12,000 bases of DNA from Glandiceps talaboti. Lineage: Eukaryota; Hemichordata; Enteropneusta; Spengelidae. Below, one piece after another: positions 1 to 8,430 of the stretch. Every line of letters starts with the position of its first letter. Within the stretch, counting starts at the first letter, position 1. The notes beneath the pieces were generated by a model that was not told the origin of the DNA, ran no database searches, and saw only the letters and a list, made by a program, of their open reading frames with translations. The position numbers and the translations under genes are program-made. Location: positions 21,937,621 through 21,949,620 of the forward strand of contig NC_135559.1 in assembly GCF_964340395.1 (NCBI RefSeq), written 5' to 3'.

Positions 1-395
1 AGAACAATTTAGATTACGTTCTTTTATAAACTATCCAATAGTATGAAGGTTACCATTACAAAACCTTCAAGTTCACTTTTGCCCCAAAGTGTAAGATAAG
101 TGAAGCACTGATTGTGAAACAGCCAAACACTTACATGGCATGTTCTGTAACTAGTGTGGTAGCTAGGTAATACATGTATTATATGTATAATTTTTATGTA
201 TAGTTATTTATGAACCCTTACATGAAGTAATATTTAAACCATTTACGAAAGAAACAGAGAAAAGAACAAATATATATATATGTACCACATGCTAACGAAA
301 CTGACTGGTACCTGACATGTGTTTGAAACTGTTTGTCATGATTTGACAAGTGTCCTGGTTGGAGAGGTACGAGCAATTTGAACAGTATACTCGAA
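1..395. other. AT-rich non-coding stretch
   Basis: No coding signal is seen on either strand. It holds a short (TA)n tract near 269-280 and one TACATGTA octamer at 171-178. The minus strand is open from 558 down to 292, but that frame runs mostly through the homopolymer-rich block at 423-548 and shows no recognisable domain, so I do not call a gene. Confidence 0.6.
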
Positions 396-550
396 CCTGT
401 GCATCATTTCCCTGCCCAGACATTTTTTTTTCTAGCAGCAGTGGTCCATCTTTTTTTTCCATAACCCTCTCATATCCGGATTTTTTTTCAAGCAAATCCA
501 TTTGGCATCTTTTTTCCCCCGAAATCTTCCAAGCCCCCCCCCCCCCCCAG
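396..550. repeat. Pyrimidine-rich block with spaced T-tracts and C15 run
   Basis: The plus strand is strongly pyrimidine-rich. T-tracts of 6 to 9 bases begin at about 423, 451, 481 and 510, a spacing of 28 to 30 bases, and a run of 15 C follows at 534-548. The sequences between the T-tracts are not copies of one another, so this is not a simple tandem array. Open frames across it on both strands translate mainly the homopolymers. It could be part of a dispersed repeat whose homopolymers have expanded, but I cannot identify a family from this single copy. Confidence 0.5.
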
Positions 551-690
551 GATATCAAATGGTCAACCTCTTACCACGTGCAACATGCTGAGGAGTACTC
601 CTTAGCCTGTTTCATATTAATACTCGTATTATGCGTATTGAATAATCTACGAATGGCATAACGTCATTACAAAATCGCCGCATATCATGT

Positions 691-1113
691 CATCATCGCA
701 GTATTGCATATAGTCATCTCATGTAGTCATGTCGCATGTAGTCATCTCATGTAGTCATATCGCATGTAGTCATCTCATGTAGTCATATCGCATGTAGTCA
801 TCTCATGTAGTCACATCGCATGTAGTCACCTCATGTAGTCATATCGCATGTAGTCATCTCATGTAGTCACATCGCATGTAGTCACCTCATGTAGTCATAT
901 CGCATGTAGTCATCTCATGTAGTCATATCGCATGTAGTCATCTCATGTAGTCACATCGCATGTAGTCATATCGCATGTAGTCACCTCATGTAGTCATATC
1001 GCATATAGTCATCTCATGTAGTCATATCGCATATAGTCATTGCAGTATTGCATATAGTCATTGTAGTATTGCATATAGTCATTGCAGTATTGCATATAGT
1101 CATTGCAGTATTG
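691..1113. repeat. Compound minisatellite of 28-bp dimers and 21-bp units
   Basis: The array is built on the core ATGTAGTCAT. A 13-bp unit (ATGTAGTCATCTC) alternates with a 15-bp unit (ATGTAGTCATATCGC), giving 28-bp dimers. Nine dimers run without interruption from 708 to 959. A lone 15-bp unit at 960-974 breaks the register, and two more dimers occupy 975-1030. From 1031 to 1113 the period changes to 21 bp in four copies, the last one base short, each pairing ATATAGTCATT with GCAGTATTGC. The same GCAGTATTGC segment also precedes the array at 698-707. Blocks 792-847 and 848-903 are identical 56-bp higher-order copies distinguished by T/C variants, which indicates recent duplication. Units contain in-frame stops and no encoded repeat is likely. 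Confidence 0.95.
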
Positions 1114-3060
1114 TATTTTCGAATATTGGCAGACATTCTACGCTATAGTAGTTTTATGATTGATTAAACTTGTATTTCCAAACCCAATGTCTCATCTCAG
1201 AAAACAGTCAATAAAATCACAAAGTTTATGTGCTTCTCCGAGTTATCCCGATGTGTACGAGTACCACCCCAGCTATTTGAAAACAAACGCAAAAATGCAT
1301 ACGTCGTGGTGGGGTGAGTACCGACTCTAGTTTGGTCTCCGCTCTGTCTCAGTATGTTTGACTACGATGTCAGTCGATGTCATTTACATGACGAGGGTTA
1401 ATGCCGGATAGTGCCAAAACATATGGAAACGATTTTTGAGAAATCTGGAAAGAATTTAATACGATTTCTCAACTCTCAAATTCGAATGCAACAAATATTT
1501 TCTGATGCCTCCATGGTTGTACTTGTAGTCTAGTTTGTTCGCGTTACGTTCATCTCCACAACATGCACAGAGCTAGAGATCGTAGAGAACAGTCGACAGG
1601 TATAGGAACTTAGACTAGGCAGCGATGTATGATCTATGTGTACAACATAGACAGTTGTCCTTGAGATTTGAGGATCATTACAGAAATAAAAGTGTTGCCA
1701 ACGTTAGATTTGTTTATGAATTATATCGCTGTACCCGTCATCAACGTCGCTTATCAGTATCAAATGTTGCACTAAATGTTTCAAAAATGTCTTGCTTCCC
1801 GGCCATCAGAAAATTTAAGTGAAATTACGGGAATTCTTGATCGAAACATATTCAGTCATAAAATCCTCAGGTTTCTGACAATTTCCAATACTTGTTACAA
1901 GAAAGACTGCATTCCAAGAATATTTGGTTAGCTACATGTATTACATCTGATGCCTTATACGTGACACGCACGATCGATGTCCAGTCAGATGTTTTAAGAA
2001 TTTGAAAATAGTCAGTGTCTGATAGACAAAATTTCTTTCCACTGAAGTTTAGAAAACATTTAGTTCTACTCTACGTAAATGTCACGTTATTGCATCATGC
2101 ATCACGACTCTGAGACGTCAGACTGACCTCATAGTACTTCGCTTCGCGCTTCCTTCAACGTTCCTATGAAACTAGGCTTTCGCTAGCAATAGAGTGGCCA
2201 GTCTTGTTTTACCCCGTAATCGTCAAATGTTTTCCAAATAATTATGAATTTATTTCTTTTTATTACTCTTTGGGTATTTTAGTTGCTATTAGAACTTCTG
2301 GGCAACTCATATTTAATTTTCCGACCTTAGAATTTTTTTCAATGATCGTCAGGTTTGAGTACTTTCCTAAGCCGGTCCCACAACTGTTATACTTACAAGT
2401 TATATCTGGGCCTTGTGACCAGTAGGTAACCGGCTATTATCTACATCACTGCCTACTCGGTACTAGGTACGTCAATGACACAACTACTTGACAGAAAATA
2501 CTTGGCGTGCACACAAAAAGTTGTAGAATGAAATTGTGATTTTACTAAAGGAGTGCAGCAACCCAGAACGTATATATCGATCAGATAAACATTTTGGTTT
2601 CATTGTAATGTCATTCTATTTCAGTAACAATGTATCATTTTCAAATACGGTTGGCACATGTGAGCTTGATTTTAGGCAAAATATCGGGCTAAAAGTGTGC
2701 ATACAGACCCTTTTGTTCGCTTGTATTGTTTGCATTTGGTATTTGGCATTTCGCACGTTGTTTATTTGACCAGTCACAGTGTCTTATCATGCTTTGTGTA
2801 ACTTGTAAGCCTAATTGACAAGTGGGCCAACGGTTTTTACTAGACAAATTTGAAACAAATTTTGCGTCAGTTTGATGGTATACCTGCTATATTGGCTACC
2901 AAACTTAGTTAAAGTCAGTTATTTCTACTCATGTTGCATCACTATATATTTACAAACAGTATATATGAAATATGAGAGCCATGTGCAAAATGGGATGAAG
3001 ATATGAGGGCAAAGTCAATGCTCCTTACAACAGTTTGAATTTCCCGCATATGCATACATT
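1114..3060. other. Long non-coding stretch
   Basis: I see no convincing gene across these roughly 1.9 kb. Small open frames at 1625-1822, 2204-2425 and 2536-2769 (plus strand) encode no recognisable domain, and I found no convincing flanking acceptor and donor pair. A strong donor-like sequence, GGG followed by GTGAGT, lies near 1312-1319, but no matching acceptor with an open exon was evident. TACATGTA occurs at 1933-1940. Confidence 0.5.
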
Positions 3061-3480
3061 ACCCATAATCCTCTTTATATAGGGGACATCTGCCTTTAAC
3101 AAGGATTGATTAATGTGACATTGTCTGTACTCGTGTTGAAAGAGATAAACTTTGTAGAAAGATATGACCAATAAAGTAAACTGTCAAGATAGGAATAAAT
3201 ATAAATTGGTCGATAGAGATGTTTAATTAAAGGTAGGTTGGTACACAGACAGATGGGCAGGCAGACAGGTGGACAGGTGGGTTGTAGATATAAGTTGAGA
3301 GAGACAGACAGGTGGAGGTTTTACCTTTTCAATAAAACAGATTACATGTAGTGTATATATCACACGAAAAGAAGAAATCTGACTTATTTCAATCGATTAC
3401 CATATAAATTATCATTTTGACACATTTTGGCTCATATCCAAGTTGAAGATAGTCAAAAAATAGTCAACATGAACAAGTAC
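3061..3480. other. Non-coding stretch with CAGA/CAGG-rich patch
   Basis: A TATA-like sequence, TTTATATAGGGG, lies at 3074-3085, but no downstream gene is evident. From about 3244 to 3318 there is a degenerate purine-rich patch of CAGA, CAGG and GGTGG motifs that resembles a decayed microsatellite. AATAAA hexamers near 3170 and 3330 are expected by chance in DNA this AT-rich. Confidence 0.4.
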
Positions 3481-3560
3481 ACCTAATTGACAAACATGAA
3501 CCATAAAAGTTCAAAATGTTACACCTACATAAACATCAAACACACATTGCTACATCAATA

Positions 3561-3894
3561 TTATACCAGGAAATCTCCACGCATTTCATTAAGAATCTTA
3601 CAAGTGTTTCTCAGTTGTATTTTATCTAGCTGTATTTCTGTAAATACAAAAGACAATTCAGATGAAAACCATTTAAAATATACAATAACGATGCGATGGC
3701 CGAAACTTACTTTTGTATGTGCCAGTTGTAAAGTTATAGCAGCCATATTGTGCTGTATACCTGTCGTTGTATACATAAATATAGATATGACTGGTGAATT
3801 TACCGTCTCTATCTTTTTTACAGCAGTTACTGACTTCACCCAATACCGCAGTCCATTCCTGTCAAGTAATCCGATACATGTCCACACATACTAA
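3561..3894. other. Region open on both strands, coding status unresolved
   Basis: The plus strand is open from 3487 to 3894 (135 codons) and the minus strand from 3890 down to 3561 (about 110 codons). Neither product matches a family I recognise. Splice-like signals exist on both strands. On the minus strand there is a GTAAGT donor at 3710-3705 and a TATTTACAG acceptor ending at 3638, which would define a 73-base intron. On the plus strand a pyrimidine-rich acceptor ends at 3823. If the minus-strand intron were used, the next exon would reach a stop after three codons. I treat this as unresolved and probably non-coding. Confidence 0.25.
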
Positions 3895-3926
3895 ATTTAT
3901 TATCAACATTTAATTGTTGACAAAAT

Positions 3927-3970
3927 ATTGTGTTGTGTTGTGTTGTGTTGTGTTGTGTTGTATTGTGTTG
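3927..3970. repeat. (TGTTG)n pentanucleotide microsatellite
   Basis: About eight nearly perfect copies of the pentamer, with one variant at 3961-3965. It decays into degenerate TTGTGTTA and TTATATTA-like sequence to about 4040. Small open frames through this stretch only translate the repeat. Confidence 0.95.
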
Positions 3971-4269
3971 CTTTCCGTTGTGTTATATTATGCTATGTTA
4001 TGTTATATTGCATATTATGTTATACTGTGGTGTGTTATGATCACTAATCAGCATTGTCGTCTGATTTCAATTCTATGGCGATCAATTTTCATGCCCTTTC
4101 CATTTCTGACACACATGTAAATAGAAGACAGCAAACTATGCCATCGAAGGACTTAAATCAATTACTGTTATTTTTCTGTAAAACAGAGAACGGTAAAATA
4201 GCTTCAATGGTAATAACCCTGTCAGGAATATCGACCAGGATAATTATCCTGATAGTTGTCTGTGTCCGT

Positions 4270-4295
4270 GTCTGTCTGTCTGTCTGTCTGTCTGT
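4270..4295. repeat. (GTCT)n tetranucleotide microsatellite
   Basis: Roughly six copies of the tetramer, directly abutting a different tetranucleotide repeat. The two share a TGT core and probably arose by point change and slippage. Confidence 0.95.
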
Positions 4296-4339
4296 ATGTA
4301 TGTATGTATGTATGTATGTATGTATGTATGTATGTATGT
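4294..4339. repeat. (GTAT)n tetranucleotide microsatellite
   Basis: About eleven perfect copies of the tetramer continue from the GTCT array. An apparent 96-codon open frame ending at 4344 gets its C-terminus entirely from these two repeats and is not a gene. Confidence 0.95.
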
Positions 4340-4719
4340 TGTAATATTTGTCAGTTTATAGTTGAAGACATCACCTTAATTTAATCATTTGAACATTAAT
4401 CTTTTGAACATTAATTGTGCATACATGGAAGGACATAGCAATCTGAAAGGAATGGACCGGCCATGTCACAACACACAATTACAGGTATCATTTCCTATAT
4501 AAATATAAATATCATTATATAAGCTTGCTATGAATTTTAAGATAGGGTTGTTGGAGTAGCGTTAACTCTTAGCGATTGTTCATCACCAATATGTGTTAGC
4601 AATATAATAATCTGTATTTATCTCTGTGTACCATTTATAATACAACAGTATGGCATACTTTTTTATAAAGTGAATTCCTCAACGGATGTCGCGATCACAA
4701 CACTACAATTATTACTCCC
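4340..4719. other. Non-coding stretch
   Basis: No gene is seen. A short tandem copy of TTTGAACATTAAT at 4388-4400 and 4403-4415 (15-bp period) is the only local structure noted. Confidence 0.5.
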
Positions 4720-5202
4720 TGGTACAGACCTATACGAAAATTCCTGGGTTCATTTCGGGGAGGGGGGGGGGTTATTGTTCACATTACTGATAGTAGAGTA
4801 CGTATGCATTTCATATAATATGCCATGTTATTGTATAGTCTAGACATAGTTGATTCACTTGAGTTTAGAGTAACGCATTTAGGCGCATTTTGATCGGTCC
4901 GATATGACTCTTTTTAGCGACCTAGTTTACCTTGTTCCCATGTATTAGTATAGCGATTCTGAATTCGACTTATTAGAGTAGTCAAGGTTCAACGGATCAA
5001 CGATTAGTCTCTACGATTTATCGCCGTTATCATCTTGTAAATGGTACAGCAACCCTATATTGTCATTATTTCCACTAACGAAATAAAGAAGTGAAGTGTT
5101 TTATTGGAGATTTATTTTTGTTGAGTGTATTGTCTGGTGATCTTTTGGTCGTCAATTCCATGGTACAGATCCCCCCCCCCCTCCCCGATACCTATACGAA
5201 AA
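4720..5202. repeat. Split direct repeat with opposed G-rich and C-rich tracts
   Basis: TGGTACAGA followed by CCTATACGAAAA is contiguous at 4720-4740. It recurs at 5161-5202, split by an insert of about 20 bases that contains C11-T-C4. A G4-A-G10 tract at 4757-4771 is the reverse complement of most of that insert: 16 bases pair, 4756-4771 with 5172-5187, enclosing 400 bases. The 400-base interior shows no gene. An AATAAA at 5082-5087 is followed by T/GT-rich sequence and resembles a polyadenylation signal, but no upstream exon supports it. This may be the edge of a dispersed element or coincidental homopolymer growth around a repeated motif. Confidence 0.45.
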
Positions 5203-5660
5203 GTCATATTTGACCATGTCTTTCCACCGGGATAAATCTTGAGCAAACGGTGTGTAAATGTGGTGAGTATGACCTTTGATTTACCCACGGTGATCTCTCC
5301 CCTGGGGGATGTAGACAGTCAAAAGTGATACTACATGTCGTACTACACCTGGACAGACACGGTGGTTAGGTGGGTCACAGGTAGGGTAATGGTTGGGTAA
5401 AGGTGGGTAAAATGGACTTTTCGTGTCGAATCCATGGCAGCGAAACATTGAATCGCCATCGAAAGAAGATCAACGGTAACGCTTCGAAAATACCAGCGGT
5501 AAGACTACGCGGGGAGAAGGCGACGTCTAAATATATTTATAGTTTGGTTTGTTGAGGTTTTAAACGGAAGTCAGTCATCGCCTGGTGACAGCTATTATTA
5601 TCGTCTTCATCAAAGACAACGAATTCTCCCTACCCCTTAATAATTATACAATTTACCCGC
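5203..5660. other. Non-coding stretch, locally more GC-rich
   Basis: No gene is recognised, although base composition is more balanced here than elsewhere in the window. Around 5360-5412 there is a degenerate GGTGGGT / GGGTAA repeat. TGACCTTTGAT at 5270-5280 resembles a nuclear-receptor half-site. The GTAAGA at about 5499 is donor-like but has no open exon in front of it. Confidence 0.4.
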
Positions 5661-5662
5661 AC

Positions 5663-5689
5663 GTTGTGTTGTGTTGTGTTGTGTTGTGT
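5663..5689. repeat. (GTTGT)n pentanucleotide microsatellite
   Basis: About five copies of the same pentamer as at 3927-3970 and in the same strand orientation, ending in a short TG tract. Confidence 0.9.
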
Positions 5690-6545
5690 GTGAGTGGTGT
5701 GGTCAAAAGTCTGTAGACCCATCTTTATCACCACATAGAATATAACACCGACATCAAATAACCAAAATAAGTACCGAGCACAGAATCAAAAGGAAAACTG
5801 TTACAGATGCAATACAATAAAAGTGATAACCAACTACAATAACAGTCCAAACGAGATTACTTTACAAACATGTGGATTTCACATGCATAAGGAGATGTCT
5901 CATAACAGATACATGGAGGTACTTTAGCCAGCCATCTTGATTTGGGAGCAAGACTTTATCATCGTGACGTGATTGTTACTGATTGGGAGGAGACACCTCC
6001 AAACGTGATTTTTTTTAAAAAGACCATGCAGGAGGCCATTTAGAGGCATAGATATCAAACCATACACATAATTCAATGTGGTCCAATGCTTGAATATTGT
6101 ATTGAAATACCAGAATTGAAACACAATTTATGCTATACATATTATCGGACGACTATATGAAGTGTATTTTGTTGTTTCAAGGCTGAAAGATATTTTTGTG
6201 GATGTGAACGTGGTATATGATTTCTTCTGAAGTTTAATTTGAACACACTAAGACTCCATTTAAATGTTTATACCCAAAGGTAAGCTTTCTTTTTATATCC
6301 TGACCTTTAACTTTGATCTTCATATTCAAGGTCAAATAGCAAATTGATCAATAAATTATGCAGCTTTGTATTTGTAGAGCAACCATTTAAATTCGAACGA
6401 TAACTATGCCATATAACACACCAGTGCAGCTGGGGACTACACGTATATCTTCGACTGGAGGTTTTTTCATGAATTGTACCATACCACGCTCTCTGCTATG
6501 CTAGTGTGTGTTAGTACTAAAGTAAGCATGCCGACTGTGGCTCAT
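5690..6545. other. Non-coding stretch
   Basis: An open frame on the minus strand at 6124-5924 has no recognisable domain and no splice support. At 6301-6307 TGACCTT faces TCAAGGTCA at 6326-6334, an inverted pair of nuclear-receptor-type half-sites, the second being an extended ERR/SF-1-like form. Nothing else is supported. Confidence 0.4.
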
Positions 6546-6549
6546 ACAT

Positions 6550-6575
6550 ACTACTACTACTACTACTACTACTAC
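6550..6575. repeat. (ACT)n trinucleotide microsatellite
   Basis: About nine copies of the trinucleotide. On the minus strand it produces a run of valines in a short open frame at 6683-6501, which I do not consider a gene. Confidence 0.95.
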
Positions 6576-6796
6576 ATGTAAACTATCTTCCCATGCAATT
6601 ATCAAGTTATGTGTTTGAACACGCTTGCCTATGATGAGAAGCCTTCCTATGAAAAAAACCATATTGTCTATATTTGAGATCACTTAAAAGTGAAGCGAGT
6701 AAATGCAAAATATAGCGATATAGGTTGGTGTGAATAGTGTTAACATATTGTACAGTTTGAAACTCTTATTGCTCTTTTAAATCATTTCAAATTTCA

Positions 6797-6804
6797 TGAC
6801 GTCA
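6797..6804. promoter_or_regulatory. Full palindromic CRE motif
   Basis: TGACGTCA is the canonical CREB/ATF palindrome. It is one of three in the window and lies 31 bases before a perfect 36-bp tandem duplication. No adjacent gene is identified, so function is unproven. Confidence 0.3.
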
Positions 6805-6834
6805 GTGGTCTCTTTTACAGCCATACATGTATGA

Positions 6835-6906
6835 ACAGTAATGTACATACAATTAGAGATAATGGAATACACAGTAATGTACATACAATTAGAGATAATG
6901 GAATAC
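6835..6906. repeat. Perfect 36-bp tandem duplication
   Basis: Two identical adjacent copies of a 36-base unit starting ACAGTAATGTACATAC lie at 6835-6870 and 6871-6906. The absence of any difference between copies points to a recent event or local correction. Confidence 0.97.
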
Positions 6907-7225
6907 ACATATGTACACGTACTCTGACATCGTTATTACGGTAAATAGCCACATTTTAGTGAATTGACAAGGAATTAACGATCGACTACATCCTGTACCC
7001 TTTCCTAGAATCATCCAAATGAACAAGGACACACTTGATAGTCGGACTGAAATTTACAATTGTGTCCATTTCTGTCTATTGCTGTCCTCATCTTTAAATA
7101 CATGTATGCCAAAAGTTTCTGCTAATTCTGTACATGTCTTCTATCGCTATCTCTCATAGCCCAACATGAAACTCATTCGGTGTCTCTCTCCACCTCCTCT
7201 ATGATTGTACCTTTGCGCCTGCCTA
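6907..7225. other. Non-coding stretch
   Basis: No gene is seen. Around 7160-7205 the sequence becomes C/T-rich and leads into the TATA-like motif at 7234. TACATGTA occurs at 7099-7106. Confidence 0.5.
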
Positions 7226-7233
7226 CGACGCCG

Positions 7234-7287
7234 TATATATAAGAGGGTGGCAAAGGGGTTCCCAAATACAATTAAAAGACTGATAAA
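7234..7287 (+). promoter_or_regulatory. Candidate TATA promoter and short leader exon
   Basis: TATATATAAGAG at 7234-7245 sits in a local GC-rich context (GACGCCG before, GGGTGG after), which is the usual look of a strong TATA box. Transcription would be expected to start about 30 bases downstream, near 7264. A GTAAGTG donor motif begins at 7288, so a leader exon of roughly 24 bases is possible. I found no downstream coding exon in the window, and a TATA-like run is not rare in AT-rich DNA. Confidence 0.25.
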
Positions 7288-7870
7288 GTAAGTGCTAAAT
7301 TACAAAAGAGAAAGATACAATTTTAAAAAACACACCACAATTTACAAATTACGAAATCTGAGGAAAATAAATTGGAGTACACGTTAAATTTTTACAATAA
7401 TTTTTATCATAATTGGAAAGTTGATGGAATGAAATTAATTTCATTAGTGCAGTGAGGGTGATTACTGATAATGAATTAATGTACTACTGTCTACCCTCCA
7501 TGTACTCAAGTCAAACGTAACAAATAAGTAACAATTTGAGCTAATTTAGAATCAGAGATTAATCTGGTTCTTCTTGTTGATACGATGTTCAAATGAATGT
7601 GTGTAGGCAGAATCTGTTACAAGGAGAGAGGGGTGGGGGGGAAACTTTTTGAAATTTTGTGACCAAACCTATGCGCTCTGCTGGAACTATACTATATTGA
7701 CGTGATAAGATAATTATATGATATACATTCTACCCGCATTTTCTTTCCTTTCCAACCTCTGGGCAAGTTCTACAATTCAACATACGCTCGACGGGTCTCT
7801 CGCTAATTTTCAGATCATTTCGAAGTTGGACTCGTCAACTTCGTAAGAATCAGGAGTGGCGGGTTAGCAT
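7288..7870. other. Non-coding stretch with palindromes
   Basis: An 18-bp perfect palindrome, AATGAAATTAATTTCATT, lies at 7428-7445. A hairpin with 8-bp arms CGAAGTTG and CAACTTCG and a 7-base loop lies at 7821-7843. A G7 run follows T at 7635-7641. No coding sequence is evident. Confidence 0.5.
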
Positions 7871-7876
7871 CGGGAG

Positions 7877-7904
7877 TGGTGGTGGTGGTGGTGGGGGGGG
7901 GGGG
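7877..7904. repeat. (GGT)n followed by G12
   Basis: A short GGT trinucleotide repeat at 7877-7892 runs into twelve G at 7893-7904. Such G-rich DNA could form quadruplex structures. Confidence 0.9.
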
Positions 7905-8143
7905 CAGAACTCAATTATACTGAACGAGACAAAAATATAGCCATAAAATTCCTAATCATACCACAGAATACATTGAATCAAAACACAATAATTCTGACCC
8001 ACAATTATTTTTCAATCCCCGAAATTGCTATTGTCCATACACTGTGTATACCTAGCTTAATACACGGTGATCGATGTATCGCTCTCCTTGACTGGCTGGG
8101 TCAGAAGAAATGGGTAAACTCACTGTCATAAATTGATGTATAA

Positions 8144-8430
8144 ATCTACACGAGCACTGCAATCAACGATACAAGGAAAGATGGCAGTGGTAACAAATTG
8201 TGTACTTATAGAATTTTCAAAAAACATTTAAGTTTGAAGATTACTTAAGTAATGTATTAGATGTTATACTTCGTAGAAATTTGTCAAAATTTAGACTGTG
8301 ATCACAATTTGGGTATAAAAATAGGAAGAACAAGTAAACCAAGATTACCTTTAAATGAAAGAAATTGTCACAGATGTAATAATAATGAAATATGTGTAGT
8401 ACAGTTTTGTACAAATACAGGTACCGATTG
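8144..8430 (+). pseudogene. Decayed LINE retrotransposon fragment (ORF2 C-terminus)
   Basis: Four consecutive segments, alternating between two plus-strand frames, resemble the conserved C-terminal region that follows the reverse transcriptase in many invertebrate LINE proteins. Frame 2 at 8144-8225 holds a GNKLCTYRIFKK-type motif (8189-8224). Frame 1 at about 8226-8298 holds the arginine-rich segment RRNLSKFR. Frame 2 at about 8300-8392 holds HNLGIKIGR and NERNCHRCNNNEI, the CxxC half of a zinc-knuckle-like motif. Frame 1 at 8407-8430 holds YKYRYRL, where the family usually has a C...Y...R segment. At least three frameshifts and stops at 8246, 8299 and 8431 show it is dead. No reverse transcriptase or endonuclease domain is visible upstream, so this is a 5'-truncated or fragmented copy. 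The open frame 8261-8584 is therefore a chance read-through. Family resemblance is from memory, and I cannot assign the clade. Confidence 0.68.

Noticed and set aside
292-661. Genes on either strand across the pyrimidine-rich block
   Set aside because: The frames translate mainly T, A, C or G homopolymers and contain no recognisable domain.
691-1113. CRISPR array
   Set aside because: Repeats are directly adjacent with no unique spacers, unit lengths alternate 13 and 15 bp, and the context is eukaryotic. It is a minisatellite.
3074-3085. TATA promoter
   Set aside because: TTTATATAGGGG is TATA-like, but no leader exon, donor or coding exon follows.
4054-4344. 96-codon plus-strand gene
   Set aside because: Its C-terminal third is the translated GTCT/GTAT microsatellite, and the remainder has no domain or splice support.
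5082-5150. Polyadenylation site of a plus-strand gene
   Set aside because: AATAAA with a GT-rich downstream stretch is present, but no exon can be found upstream and the hexamer is common in AT-rich DNA.
6501-6683. Minus-strand gene with a polyvaline run
   Set aside because: The valines are the translated ACT repeat and nothing else supports coding.
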